This document shows positions 1 to 8,383 of a stretch of DNA of 37,622 bases, piece after piece. The notes beneath the pieces were generated by a model. That model saw nothing but the letters and a program-made list of their open reading frames with translations, was not told the origin of the DNA and made no database searches. The position numbers and the translations under genes were made by a program. Numbering within the stretch: position 1 is the stretch's first letter; the number at the start of each line of letters is the position of its first letter. Origin of the DNA: Nitrospira sp. (lineage in GTDB: Bacteria; Nitrospirota; Nitrospiria; Nitrospirales; Nitrospiraceae); contig JAHBWT010000040.1 in the NCBI GenBank assembly GCA_019636815.1, positions 1-37,622 of the forward strand, given 5' to 3'.

Positions 1-11
1 CCCTACACCTC

Positions 12-36
12 GCTCCCGACTGGTTCGGGGGCCTTT
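12..36 (+). terminator. Hairpin before rpsF, possible terminator of the upstream gene
   Basis: An 8-bp stem (12-19 with 25-32, one G.T pair) encloses a 5-nt loop and is followed by CTTTGT. It lies just before the rpsF ribosome binding site, so it probably ends the transcript of a gene left of the window or forms part of the rpsF leader. The short T-run makes the terminator reading weak. Confidence 0.3.
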
Positions 37-54
37 GTCCAGGAGGATTGCTGC

Positions 55-402
55 ATGGAGCTCTACGAGTCTCTGTTTATCATTCGTCCGTCCGTTTCTG
101 ATGAGGAGACAAAATCCCTCATTGACAAGATGAAAAGCGTCGCCGACAAGACCGGTGCCGAGTTCATCAAAGCCGAGAATTTAGGGAAGAAGAGGCTTGC
201 CTACGAAGTGCGTCGCGAACGGAAGGGCACCTACGCCTATTTCTATTTTAAGGCCCCGAACAACACCGTGGGGGAATTGGAACGGGCCTACCGCTTGGAA
301 GACAATATCATCAAGTTTCTGACGGTGCACCACGAGAAACCGTTGATGGAGCGGCGCCCGGTAGAAGCCTCAACACAGGGGTCCGACGGTGGCCGGATTT
401 AA
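55..402 (+). CDS. rpsF: 30S ribosomal protein S6
   Basis: Ribosomal protein S6, which binds with S18 to the central domain of 16S rRNA in the small subunit. The 115-residue product starts MELYESLFIIRPS, the usual S6 opening, and carries the conserved region around KAENLGKKRLAYEV (about residues 40-53) that precedes the second half of the ferredoxin-like fold. Length fits the family. The ATG is preceded by a perfect AGGAGG at 41-46, 8 nt away. The gene is followed by ssb and rpsR, the classic rpsF-ssb-rpsR order, and its last 14 bases overlap the start of ssb. The C-terminal tail after about residue 100 is polar and probably disordered. Confidence 0.97.
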   Translation: MELYESLFIIRPSVSDEETKSLIDKMKSVADKTGAEFIKAENLGKKRLAYEVRRERKGTYAYFYFKAPNNTVGELERAYRLEDNIIKFLTVHHEKPLMERRPVEASTQGSDGGRI

Positions 403-787
403 TAAAGTCATCTTGATGGGGAACCTCACCCGGAACCCCGAGCTTCGGTACACGCCGAGTGGGACACCAGTGGCGAGTTTCGGCCTGGCGGTGAGCCGTC
501 GGTTTAAACAGGGTGAAGACCTGAAGGAAGAGGTGTGTTTTGTCGATATCGTGGTGTTCGGAAGACAGGCGGAACATTGCGGACAGTACTTGAGTAAAGG
601 GAACGGGGCGATCATCGAAGGTCGATTGCAGCAGCGCCGATGGGAAACCGAAGATGGCCAAAAACGTAGCAAGCATGAAGTGGTCGCGCAAACGGTCACG
701 TTCATGCCGAAGCGTCAAGGTGGCGACATGGGCACCGACCCTCCGATGCACGACGACCCGGGCTATGACATAAGCGAAGAAGGTTAA
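389..787 (+). CDS. ssb: Single-stranded DNA-binding protein
   Basis: SSB coats single-stranded DNA during replication, repair and recombination. The 132-residue protein opens with an OB-fold core, FNKVILMGNLTRNPELRYTPSG (residues 4-25), followed by VASFGLAVSRRF and the WETEDGQKRSKHEVVA strand near residues 88-103, all typical of bacterial SSB. Start is GTG at 389, inside the end of rpsF, so translation is probably coupled. Odd point: the tail is very short and ends DISEEG instead of the DDIPF-like acidic tip that recruits SSB partner proteins. The tail is acidic, but the terminal Pro-Phe is missing. Another SSB elsewhere in the genome is possible; the sequence here cannot tell. Confidence 0.95.
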   Translation: MAGFNKVILMGNLTRNPELRYTPSGTPVASFGLAVSRRFKQGEDLKEEVCFVDIVVFGRQAEHCGQYLSKGNGAIIEGRLQQRRWETEDGQKRSKHEVVAQTVTFMPKRQGGDMGTDPPMHDDPGYDISEEG

Positions 788-810
788 TGCCAAGCGCATG
801 AGGAGGCAGT

Positions 811-1062
811 ATGGATCGAGGTGACAGCGAACGTGGAGGCGGGGGTCGGTTATTTCAGCGAAGACGCCCCTGTCGATTTTGCCTGGATAAAGCGCCGATC
901 GATTTCAAGGATGCCGGTTTGCTCAGGAACTTTTTGACTGAGCGGGGGCGTATCGTTCCGCGTCGCATTTCCGGGAATTGCATGCGGCATCAGCGTGAAT
1001 TGACGGTGGCCGTCAAGCGGGCTCGGCATATCGCCATCATCAGTTTTGCTGAGGAGAGATGA
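811..1062 (+). CDS. rpsR: 30S ribosomal protein S18
   Basis: S18 pairs with S6 on the 16S rRNA platform. The 83-residue product has the family core: [21 protein letters not shown] (about residues 32-52), then the basic C-terminal helix [11 protein letters not shown]. It keeps CRFC at residues 21-24 plus C57 and H60, the arrangement of zinc-binding (C+) S18 forms, so metal binding is likely. AGGAGG at 801-806 sits 4 nt before ATG 811. The stop overlaps the next gene start as ATGA. The Gly/Arg-rich N-terminus (residues 1-20) is a normal disordered extension. Confidence 0.95.
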   Translation: MDRGDSERGGGGRLFQRRRPCRFCLDKAPIDFKDAGLLRNFLTERGRIVPRRISGNCMRHQRELTVAVKRARHIAIISFAEER

Positions 1063-1718
1063 AGAGCGTGCTCGTCGATTTCGATGTATCGAGGTGGGGC
1101 GGTAATGCGTTGTCGCGGATGACCATGGATATCTTGACACCGAAAATCGTGGACATCACAGCGGAAGGTCTTTCGTTGTCGGCGGACCTTACGGGCGAAG
1201 AGTTGGGAGTGGCCGATGCGGATGTGTCCATTCGCGGAACGGTGGCGGTGGGACTGGATCTTCGAGCGATCGAGCATACCATCTATGTGGTTGGAGTTGT
1301 GGAAGGGACGGCCATTCGTCAATGTGTGCGGTGTCTTAAGGATTTCGATGATCCTTTGGCATTTTCGTTGCGCGTCGTGTATGAGCGGGAAGCGAAAGCG
1401 ACGGCGTCTGCTTCAAAACGCGATGACATACGAAAGAAAAAGGCGACGACACTTCCTGAGGTTGAGCAGGAAAAGCAGGACGACGATCTGTACTACTTTA
1501 CGGGTGATCATCTGGAGCTGGCCCCGATGCTGCGCGAACAAGTGATTCTCGCATCTCCGATGCACCCTCTCTGTTCCGATGCATGCCTCGGGTTGTGCCC
1601 TCGTTGTGGGAAAAACTTGAACGAGGGGCCCTGCCAGTGTGCCGCAGAGCCGATGGAAGGTCCATTTCAAGTGTTGCGTACGATCAAGGAAAAACTGCGA
1701 GAGCCCGGTGATCGCTGA
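1059..1718 (+). CDS. yceD: YceD/DUF177 family protein, Cys-rich C-terminus
   Basis: A DUF177 (YceD) family protein of 219 residues. Members are tied to 23S rRNA accumulation and large-subunit assembly and are very often encoded directly before rpmF, as here (35-bp gap). Visible features are CVRC at 89-92, the conserved family position, and a second Cys cluster C172, C176, C180, C183, C192 and C194, which includes [15 protein letters not shown] and likely binds zinc. A charged, low-complexity linker (about 112-145) separates the halves. The ATG overlaps the rpsR stop codon (ATGA), indicating coupling. Function in this organism is inferred from the family and position only. Confidence 0.88.
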   Translation: MKSVLVDFDVSRWGGNALSRMTMDILTPKIVDITAEGLSLSADLTGEELGVADADVSIRGTVAVGLDLRAIEHTIYVVGVVEGTAIRQCVRCLKDFDDPLAFSLRVVYEREAKATASASKRDDIRKKKATTLPEVEQEKQDDDLYYFTGDHLELAPMLREQVILASPMHPLCSDACLGLCPRCGKNLNEGPCQCAAEPMEGPFQVLRTIKEKLREPGDR

Positions 1719-1753
1719 ACGACGTTCAGGGTCCAGCGGAAGAAGGAGTCACC

Positions 1754-1939
1754 ATGCCCAACCCAAAACATAAACATTCACGGGCGAGACGCGATAAGCG
1801 CCGTACCCAAAAGCTGCGCATGACCCCACCAGGAATGGCCGTGTGTCCGCAGTGCCATGAGTTAAAGCTGCCGCATTATACGTGTTTGAATTGCGGCACC
1901 TACAAAGGCAAGGCCGTTATTCAGGTCGAGGAAGCGTAA
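1754..1939 (+). CDS. rpmF: 50S ribosomal protein L32
   Basis: Ribosomal protein L32 of the large subunit. The 61 residues start MPNPKHKHSRARRDKRR, the standard L32 opening, and carry two CxxC pairs (CPQC and CLNC) spaced as in zinc-binding L32. AAGGAG at 1743-1748 lies 5 nt before the ATG. It sits between yceD and plsX, the common yceD-rpmF-plsX-fab order that links ribosome production with fatty acid synthesis. Confidence 0.97.
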   Translation: MPNPKHKHSRARRDKRRTQKLRMTPPGMAVCPQCHELKLPHYTCLNCGTYKGKAVIQVEEA

Positions 1940-2121
1940 GCGAAATGTCGAATATCCGCCAGCGTGCCGAGACGCCAAGCGTTGACGCGGCAAGGCGCGT
2001 TATTGGCGGTGCTGTTGAAGATCGCTCGGCAGACACATCGGTCCGCTCCATTGGAATTCCAGCGCGTCCGTTGTGAAGCAAAGGGGCGACGCATGGTCAG
2101 CCACTCTTTCCGACGCCATCT

Positions 2122-3159
2122 GTGAGCACACCATCTCGTATGAAGATTGCGCTTGATGCAGTGGGGGGCGATCATGGTCCCACGCCGTGTGTCGAGGGCG
2201 CTTTTCAGGCCGCGAAAGAACTCGACGTCGAGATTATTCTCGTTGGCGATGAAACGACGCTCAAGCTGGAATGTGAACGTCTTGCCTGTCGCGATTCCCG
2301 CGTGTCTATTCGACATGCTTCCCAGGTCGTTGAGATGCATGAATCGCCTGCCGCAGTCGCTCGGAAGAAGCGGGACTCATCCATCTGGGTCGGAACGGAG
2401 CTCGTGAAGAACGGTCAGGCTGATGCGATTGTGAGTCCCGGCAATACCGGAGCCAGCATGGTCGCGTCGTTCTTCTTGTTAGGATTGGCCAAGGGGGTTG
2501 AACGACCGGCCATTGCGGCCAGCCTGCCGACGCTGAGCGGGGAAGCGATCATGCTGGATGTGGGAGCGAATGTCGACTGCACCGCGATGCACCTTGAGCA
2601 ATTCGCGTTGATGGGGAACGAATATGGAAAGCATCTGCTTGGGAAGCCGAATCCCCGTATCGGTCTGCTGAGTATCGGAGAGGAAGACACCAAGGGCAAC
2701 GAAGTCACCAAAGAGGCGTTTAAGCTGCTCAAGGGCAGTTCGATGAATTTCGTCGGGAATGTTGAAGGGCGCGATGTGTACAGTGGAATCGCCGATATCG
2801 TTGTGTGCGACGGATTCATCGGAAATGTCGCGCTGAAGATTTCCGAAGGAGTTGCCGCGATGATCAAGCGGCTTTTGCTCAAGGAAATCTCGGGCCATTT
2901 TCTGGGCCGGCTCGCGTACCCCTTCATCTCAGGTCCGTTGCAGAATCTCAAGCGGAAAATCGACTATGCTGAGTTCGGTGGCGCTCCGCTCCTTGGAGTC
3001 AACGGGATTACGATGATTTGTCATGGGCGATCGTCGGCCAAAGCCATTAAGAATGCGATTCGACGAGCCAAAGGAATGGCCGAGGGCGGGGTCCGAGAGC
3101 TGATCCAGCGAAATATTGGAGCCAGTCATTCCCACTCTCCGGTGGAACTCGAAACATGA
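2122..3159 (+). CDS. plsX: Phosphate acyltransferase PlsX
   Basis: PlsX converts acyl-ACP and phosphate to acyl-phosphate, the first committed donor for PlsY-dependent phospholipid synthesis, and acts at the inner face of the membrane. The protein (345 residues from GTG 2122) has the family signature IALDAVGGDHGP near the N-terminus, IVSPGNTGASM (about 94-104), MLDVGANVDC (about 145-154), LLSIGEEDTKGNE (about 183-195) and VCDGFIGNVALKISEG (about 228-243). The start is uncertain: ATG 2140 would give MKIALDAVGG, closer to most homologues, and neither codon has a clear Shine-Dalgarno. The 182 bases before it (1940-2121) show nothing recognisable. The stop overlaps fabH as ATGA. Confidence 0.95.
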   Translation: MSTPSRMKIALDAVGGDHGPTPCVEGAFQAAKELDVEIILVGDETTLKLECERLACRDSRVSIRHASQVVEMHESPAAVARKKRDSSIWVGTELVKNGQADAIVSPGNTGASMVASFFLLGLAKGVERPAIAASLPTLSGEAIMLDVGANVDCTAMHLEQFALMGNEYGKHLLGKPNPRIGLLSIGEEDTKGNEVTKEAFKLLKGSSMNFVGNVEGRDVYSGIADIVVCDGFIGNVALKISEGVAAMIKRLLLKEISGHFLGRLAYPFISGPLQNLKRKIDYAEFGGAPLLGVNGITMICHGRSSAKAIKNAIRRAKGMAEGGVRELIQRNIGASHSHSPVELET

Positions 3160-4130
3160 AAGCGCGCATCGCCGGAACCGGTTCCTATGCCCCCAGCAGG
3201 GTGTTGACCAATGCGGATCTCGAACAGATGGTCGCCACATCCGATGAGTGGATTCGAGAGCGGACCGGTATCCGTGAACGTCGAATCGCGGCGACTGGAG
3301 AAGCCTGTTCAGATTTGGCGGTTCAAGCCGGGAAGCGGGCCCTCGCGGCAGCCGGTGTGGCGGCAACCGATCTCGACATGATTTTGGTGGCGACGTGCAC
3401 GGGTGACTTCCCTCTTCCCGCCACCGCGTGCCTTGTGCAGCATCAACTTGGCGCCACGAAAGCAGGGGCGTGTGACCTTTCCGCGGCGTGCTGCGGGTTT
3501 GTCTATGCGTTGTCCGTCGCAGATGCCTACATCAAGACGGGGATGCGCCATGTCTTGGTGATCGGATCGGAAGTGATGTCCGCCATTACCGATTGGACCG
3601 ATCGGAATACCTGCGTGCTATTCGGGGATGGAGCGGGGGCGGTTGTCCTCAGTGCGAGCGACGGTGAAAGGGGGATTCTCTCCACCGACCTCCGCTCCGA
3701 CGGAACTCTCTGCGAGCTGATTATGGTGCCAGGAGGAGGCTCGCGGACTCCGCCGTCTGAAAAAGTGATCACCGAGCGTCTGCACTATATCAAGATGAAA
3801 GGAAACGAGACATTCAAAGTCGCGGTGCGCACGCTGGAAGAAATTGCTCGGGCGACCCTTTCCGCCAATCACGTACGGGTGGAGGATCTCGATCTGTATG
3901 TTCCGCATCAGGCCAATGTGCGGATTCTCAAGGCGGTGATGGATCGGCTCGGTCTTCCGATCGAAAAAGTGCTCCTCAATCTTGATCGGTATGGAAATAC
4001 GTCAGCCGCATCCATTCCGATCGCCCTGGATGAAGCGGTTCGCGAGGGGCGCATCAAGGAGGGGTCCTTGGTGATGCTTGGGGCGTTTGGGGCTGGATTA
4101 ACGTGGGCCTCTGCGATGATCCGGTGGTAA
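3156..4130 (+). CDS. fabH: 3-oxoacyl-ACP synthase III (FabH)
   Basis: KAS III condenses acetyl-CoA with malonyl-ACP to start fatty acid chains. In the 324-residue protein the catalytic triad is visible: C112 in SAACCGF, H251 in VPHQAN and N281 in YGNTSAAS, at nearly the same positions as the E. coli enzyme. The substrate-gate region with DEWIRERTGIRERR (residues 30-43) is also intact. It overlaps plsX by four bases and is followed by fabD after a 126-bp gap, forming a complete initiation/elongation set with fabDG-acpP-fabF. Confidence 0.97.
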   Translation: MKARIAGTGSYAPSRVLTNADLEQMVATSDEWIRERTGIRERRIAATGEACSDLAVQAGKRALAAAGVAATDLDMILVATCTGDFPLPATACLVQHQLGATKAGACDLSAACCGFVYALSVADAYIKTGMRHVLVIGSEVMSAITDWTDRNTCVLFGDGAGAVVLSASDGERGILSTDLRSDGTLCELIMVPGGGSRTPPSEKVITERLHYIKMKGNETFKVAVRTLEEIARATLSANHVRVEDLDLYVPHQANVRILKAVMDRLGLPIEKVLLNLDRYGNTSAASIPIALDEAVREGRIKEGSLVMLGAFGAGLTWASAMIRW

Positions 4131-4256
4131 GTGACCGTTCAGCGCGAATCAAGCAGAATGTTCGGTGTGAGGCCATTCTGGTTGTTAACGAGAAGGTGGG
4201 ATGTGAAAACTTTTCCCGTTGACTTTGCACGGTATTTCTAAGATATCTAACCCCCC

Positions 4257-5192
4257 ATGGCTTTAGGAATCGGGTTTGTTTTTCCAGGACAGGGGTCCCA
4301 ATCGGTTGGAATGGGGAAGCTGCTCTATGACGCGTATCCCTCGGTGACGTCCGTCTACGATGAGGCGTCCTCGGTTTTGGGGTATGATGTCGCTGCATTG
4401 TGTTTTGCTGGACCTGCGGAGCGTCTCAATCTCACGGAGTTCACCCAGCCGGCTCTATTGGTCAGCAGCATGGCGGCATTCACACTCTTGGAACCGGTTG
4501 GGATCAAGCCGGTTGCGGTAGCAGGTCATAGCCTCGGCGAGTACTCGGCGTTGGTTGCGGCAGGCGGGCTCGGATTTCGTGATGCGGTCGGCCTGGTTCA
4601 AAAACGAGGACGCTATATGTCTGAAGCCGTGGCTCCAGGAACTGGTCTGGTGGCGGCGTTGTTGGGTTTGACGGCTGAGGTTGTGAAGGATGTTTGCCGC
4701 CGTGCATCGCCTGTCGGGATTGTTGCGGCGGCCAATTTTAACTCACCTGGACAGGTCGTCATTGCGGGCGAGAAAGCCGCGGTAGAACGGGCGATCGAAT
4801 TGGCCAAGGCGCAAGGTTGTAAAAAATCCATTCCTCTCCCGGTGAGTGTGCCGGTCCATACTCCGTTAATGCGACAAGCCGCCGATCGGTTGGCGCAGGA
4901 TTTGGCCGAGGTTCGGTGGTCGGATCTTCAGGCACCTCTTGTGAACAATGCCGAAGCGAAGGCGATCAGCCGTGCGACTGAGATTCAAGCGTCGCTGATC
5001 CGCCAGTTGCCGTCTTCTGTATTGTGGGAGGATACTGTACGCACCATGGGGTCGATGGGTGTCACGACGTTCGTCGAGGTCGGCCCGGGGAACGTGTTAA
5101 CCGGATTGATCAAGCGAACTCTTCCAGATGCGAGATTGTTGAATGTCAACGACCCCAAGTCGCTGGACGCGACGCTCACGGCGATGGCCTAA
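4257..5192 (+). CDS. fabD: Malonyl-CoA:ACP transacylase (FabD)
   Basis: FabD moves malonyl groups from CoA to ACP. The 311-residue protein shows FVFPGQGSQSVGMG (8-21), the nucleophile elbow GHSLGEYSAL with S92 preceded by H91, and the catalytic histidine H201 in PVHTPLM. Length is normal. There is no Shine-Dalgarno before ATG 4257 (the preceding bases are a C-run). TTGACT at 4219-4224 followed by an AT-rich GATATC/TATCTA stretch at 4242-4249 could be a weak promoter in the gap after fabH, which might allow a very short leader. That promoter reading is tentative; the gene call is firm. Confidence 0.97.
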   Translation: MALGIGFVFPGQGSQSVGMGKLLYDAYPSVTSVYDEASSVLGYDVAALCFAGPAERLNLTEFTQPALLVSSMAAFTLLEPVGIKPVAVAGHSLGEYSALVAAGGLGFRDAVGLVQKRGRYMSEAVAPGTGLVAALLGLTAEVVKDVCRRASPVGIVAAANFNSPGQVVIAGEKAAVERAIELAKAQGCKKSIPLPVSVPVHTPLMRQAADRLAQDLAEVRWSDLQAPLVNNAEAKAISRATEIQASLIRQLPSSVLWEDTVRTMGSMGVTTFVEVGPGNVLTGLIKRTLPDARLLNVNDPKSLDATLTAMA

Positions 5193-5270
5193 GCCTTGAT
5201 TGACCTCAGAAGGAAAACCAGATGACGAACTCTCTGTAGGCCTGTTAACGTATCGCCTGAAAGGTATCTC

Positions 5271-6014
5271 ATGTCACTCCAAGGAAAGACCGCGATTGTC
5301 ACCGGCGCTGCCCAAGGTATCGGTCGGGCCATTGCTGAAAGCCTCGCTCAAGCTGGTGCTGATATCGCCGTAGCTGATCTCGATCCTGGGCGTTCGTTGG
5401 AAACGATCGGAGCTGTCGAGAAGCTCGGGAGAAAGGCCTTAAACCTGAAAGTCAACGTTGCCGACAGCAACGATGCCAAAGCGATGGTTGAGCAGGTTGT
5501 GAAGGCATGGGGAAAGATCGACATCCTGGTGAACAATGCCGGGATTACTCGCGATGGGCTGCTCTTGCGGATGAAAGAGGAAGATTGGAATCTAGTGCTC
5601 CAGATCAACTTGAACGGCACCTTTCATTGCACGAAGGCGGTGTTGCAGCCGATGACCAAGCAACGGTATGGTCGCATCGTGAATATCGCCTCGATCGTCG
5701 GGGTCATCGGGAACGCCGGCCAGGCGAATTACTCTGCGTCGAAGGCCGCCGTCATCGGGTTCACAAAGACGGTTGGGCGGGAATATGCCAGTCGCAACGT
5801 GACGGTGAATGCGGTGGCGCCTGGGTTTATCGATACGGCTATGACTCACGGTCTTCCCGCCGATGTGAAGGACACGTTGCTGAAACAAATTCCGCTGGGT
5901 CGGTTGGGGACGCCGGGGGATGTGGCTGCCGCCGTGCGGTTCCTCGTGTCCGAGGAGGCGGCGTACATTACCGGTCATGTCCTTCACGTGAACGGCGGGA
6001 TGTTGATGGTCTAG
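5271..6014 (+). CDS. fabG: 3-oxoacyl-ACP reductase (FabG)
   Basis: Short-chain dehydrogenase that reduces 3-oxoacyl-ACP with NADPH in each elongation round. The 247 residues contain the Rossmann motif TGAAQGIGRA (11-20), NNAG (88-91), and the catalytic set N113, S141, Y154 and K158 (YSASK). The C-terminal GHVLHVNGGMLM is the usual FabG ending. AAAGGT precedes the ATG. Its position between fabD and acpP makes the specific FabG assignment secure among many similar dehydrogenases. Confidence 0.96.
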   Translation: MSLQGKTAIVTGAAQGIGRAIAESLAQAGADIAVADLDPGRSLETIGAVEKLGRKALNLKVNVADSNDAKAMVEQVVKAWGKIDILVNNAGITRDGLLLRMKEEDWNLVLQINLNGTFHCTKAVLQPMTKQRYGRIVNIASIVGVIGNAGQANYSASKAAVIGFTKTVGREYASRNVTVNAVAPGFIDTAMTHGLPADVKDTLLKQIPLGRLGTPGDVAAAVRFLVSEEAAYITGHVLHVNGGMLMV

Positions 6015-6040
6015 AAGCATAGGATTGTATCGGCGTACGG

Positions 6041-6064
6041 CCGTCTCAGATCCCCATGAGACGG
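6041..6064 (+). other. Perfect hairpin between fabG and acpP
   Basis: CCGTCTCA at 6041-6048 pairs perfectly with TGAGACGG at 6057-6064 across an 8-nt loop. It lies in the 90-bp gap before acpP and is not followed by a T-run, so it is more likely an mRNA-stabilising or processing stem than a terminator. Such a site could raise acpP transcript over its neighbours, since ACP is needed in excess. Function is inferred. Confidence 0.5.
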
Positions 6065-6104
6065 TGGAGAGGGAGTCATGTTGGGGAAGGAGGTAGTCAT
6101 AGCG

Positions 6105-6338
6105 ATGGCAACTGTCGAAGAGCGAGTCAAGAAGATTATTGCTGAGCAACTCGGTGTGGAAGAAGATGAGGTGACGCCGGAGGCCTCCTTCGTCGAAGAT
6201 CTTGGCGCTGATTCGCTCGATACCGTCGAGCTTGTGATGGCGCTCGAAGAAGAATTCTCGATCGAAATTCCCGATGAGGATGCCGAGAAAATTTTGACTG
6301 TCGGGAAGGCATTGGACTACATCAAGGAAAAATCCTAG
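6105..6338 (+). CDS. acpP: Acyl carrier protein
   Basis: ACP carries growing acyl chains on a 4'-phosphopantetheine arm. Translation from ATG 6105 gives 77 residues starting [17 protein letters not shown], with the prosthetic-group serine S37 in [10 protein letters not shown] and a strongly acidic helix II ([15 protein letters not shown]). This start has AAGGAGG at 6087-6093 about 11 nt upstream. An in-frame ATG at 6078 would add nine residues not found in the family and would place the ribosome binding site inside the gene, so I reject it. The fabF start follows after only 2 bp. Confidence 0.96.
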   Translation: MATVEERVKKIIAEQLGVEEDEVTPEASFVEDLGADSLDTVELVMALEEEFSIEIPDEDAEKILTVGKALDYIKEKS

Positions 6339-6340
6339 GC

Positions 6341-7603
6341 ATGTCACAAGAAGTGTCCAATCCTGCCGGGCGACGTGTTGTGATAACCGGTCTTGGGTTG
6401 GTGACCCCGCTAGGCACGGGTGTTGAGAAGGCCTGGAAGGCGATCTGTGCCGGTGAGTCCGGGATCGCCCGAATCACCAGGTTTGATCCAACGGGATACG
6501 ACGCTCAGATTGCGGGCGAGGTCAAGGATTTTGATCCGGCTCGGTTCATCGAGAAGAAAGAAATTAAGAAGATGGATACGTTCATCCACTATGCCGTGGG
6601 GGCCGCCCAGTTGGCCGTGGATGACGCCGGTTTAAAAGTAAAGCCGGAGGAAGCCACCAAGGTGGGGGTGTATATCGGTTCCGGGATCGGCGGGCTTGGG
6701 TCGATTGAACACTATCATGATGTGCTCAAAGACAAGGGTCCCGGTCGAGTCTCACCGTTTTTCATCCCCATGACCATCATCAATCTTGCCTCCGGGCAAG
6801 TGGCGATTCGGATCGGTGCGAAAGGTCCAAACTCTTGTGCCGTGACGGCCTGTGCCACAGGCAACCATTGCATCGGAGATGCCTACCGCCTGATCCAGCG
6901 AGGTGATGCCGATGTCATGGTCGCAGGAGGCGCCGAAGCAGCGGTGACCCCACTCGGTGTCGCAGGGTTCGCATCGGCCAAGGCGTTGTCGTTCCGGAAC
7001 GACGAGCCGACGAAAGCGAGCCGCCCGTTCGATAAGGATCGAGATGGCTTTGTGCTAGGCGAAGGGGCTGGTGTGGTGGTTATCGAAGAGCTGACTCACG
7101 CCCTTCGGCGCGGGGTGAGAATTTATGGCGAGATCATCGGGTATGGGATGAACAGCGACGCCTATCATATTACGGCCCCGCCGGAGGAAGGCGAGGGAGC
7201 TGTTCGTTGCATGGAATTGGCGCTCGACGATGCGGGCATTCAACGCAACCAGATCGGCTACATCAATGCGCATGGGACCTCGACAATGGCCGATGCCATT
7301 GAAACTCGAGCCATCAAGCAGGTGTTCGGTGAACAAGCCTTTCGTATTCCTGTCAGCTCAACCAAATCTATGACCGGGCATTTGCTCGGAGCCGCAGGTG
7401 GGATCGAAGCCGTTTTCACCGTCCTGGCGCTATATCATGGGATTCTTCCGCCTACGATCAATTTCGACCATCCTGATCCGGTCTGCGATTTGGATTACGT
7501 TCCTAACACGGCACGGCCTGCTGCCATACAAATGGCGCTGTCGAACTCTTTCGGATTCGGTGGAGTCAACGCCTGTTTGATCTTCAAAAGACTGGACACA
7601 TAA
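6341..7603 (+). CDS. fabF: 3-oxoacyl-ACP synthase II (FabF)
   Basis: KAS II elongates acyl-ACP with malonyl-ACP. The 420-residue protein has the Cys-His-His triad: C171 in VTACATGNHC, H311 in NAHGTSTMAD and H347 in SMTGHLLGAAG, and the C-terminal NSFGFGGVNACLIF. Its ribosome binding site (AAGGAAA near 6324) lies inside the end of acpP, and the two are almost certainly co-translated. Residue positions and length match FabF rather than FabB-like or polyketide KS proteins. Confidence 0.97.
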   Translation: MSQEVSNPAGRRVVITGLGLVTPLGTGVEKAWKAICAGESGIARITRFDPTGYDAQIAGEVKDFDPARFIEKKEIKKMDTFIHYAVGAAQLAVDDAGLKVKPEEATKVGVYIGSGIGGLGSIEHYHDVLKDKGPGRVSPFFIPMTIINLASGQVAIRIGAKGPNSCAVTACATGNHCIGDAYRLIQRGDADVMVAGGAEAAVTPLGVAGFASAKALSFRNDEPTKASRPFDKDRDGFVLGEGAGVVVIEELTHALRRGVRIYGEIIGYGMNSDAYHITAPPEEGEGAVRCMELALDDAGIQRNQIGYINAHGTSTMADAIETRAIKQVFGEQAFRIPVSSTKSMTGHLLGAAGGIEAVFTVLALYHGILPPTINFDHPDPVCDLDYVPNTARPAAIQMALSNSFGFGGVNACLIFKRLDT

Positions 7604-7617
7604 GCACGCGTGCCACA

Positions 7618-8343
7618 ATGAAACCGGCTTCTTCAGCCGATTCTCTTCCTGCCATATCAAAATATCGATTTGCGAACTCGGGTTTATTGAACGAAGCTCT
7701 GACGCACAAGTCCTATGTCAATGAGCGACGAGCTTCGGGTCAAAACCACAATGAACGGCTTGAATTTCTGGGCGATGCGGTCCTGTCCCTCATTGTCAGC
7801 GATTATCTTGCGCGTCGATACCCTGAATTGAGCGAGGGTGCCCTCTCGCAGCTCAAAGCTGGATTGGTGAGCGAAGCTCCTTTAGCCAAGGCCGCCGGGC
7901 GTCTCGATCTTGGAGCGAAGTTGAGACTTGGTCGCGGTGAAGAACTCTCGAAAGGGCGGGAAAAACCCTCGCTGCTTGCCGATGCCTTGGAGGCTGTCAT
8001 CGCAGCGATCTATCTTGATGGAGGTCTTGAGGCGAGTCGCAGTTTTACGATTGATGTCTTGGGTGAAGAACTACGGCATATCGACGAGCTGCAAGCGAGG
8101 CCTGGTGGAGGTGACTACAAGACACGCTTTCAGGAGTGGTGTCAGAAGCACCATGATGTGTTACCACGGTACGTGATCGCGCGGGAAACCGGACCTGATC
8201 ACCAAAAGTTGTTTGAGGTGGAAGTATGCCTGCATGATACGGTCTGTGGTCTTGGTCGAGGGTCCAGCAAGAAAGAGGCGGAGCAGCAGGCAGCGCAGCG
8301 GGCACTTGAGCAGGTTGAGCGTGGAGATGCGTTTCCAGTATGA
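7618..8343 (+). CDS. rnc: Ribonuclease III
   Basis: RNase III cleaves double-stranded RNA, including rRNA precursors and structured mRNAs. The 241-residue protein has the signature ERLEFLGDAVL with metal/catalytic residues E46, E49 and D53, and the second pair D122 and E125 in LLADALEAVIAAIYLDGG. A C-terminal double-stranded RNA-binding domain spans about 165-235 (GDYKTRFQEW ... GRGSSKKEAEQQAAQRAL). It is placed 14 bp after fabF, a frequent arrangement in bacteria. No clear Shine-Dalgarno precedes ATG 7618. Confidence 0.97.
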   Translation: MKPASSADSLPAISKYRFANSGLLNEALTHKSYVNERRASGQNHNERLEFLGDAVLSLIVSDYLARRYPELSEGALSQLKAGLVSEAPLAKAAGRLDLGAKLRLGRGEELSKGREKPSLLADALEAVIAAIYLDGGLEASRSFTIDVLGEELRHIDELQARPGGGDYKTRFQEWCQKHHDVLPRYVIARETGPDHQKLFEVEVCLHDTVCGLGRGSSKKEAEQQAAQRALEQVERGDAFPV

Positions 8344-8383
8344 TGACCGATCTCGGTCATATATGCGGTAGGGGAGGGCAAGA

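Noticed and set aside
311-799. 162-codon minus-strand frame over ssb
   Set aside because: It lies opposite rpsF/ssb, has no family features and no ribosome binding site; the plus-strand genes explain the sequence.
6078-6104. Upstream ATG for acpP
   Set aside because: It would place the strong AAGGAGG inside the gene and add nine residues not seen in ACPs.
5592-6347. 251-codon minus-strand frame
   Set aside because: It runs opposite fabG and acpP, is rich in His/Arg as expected of antisense frames, and matches no known pattern.
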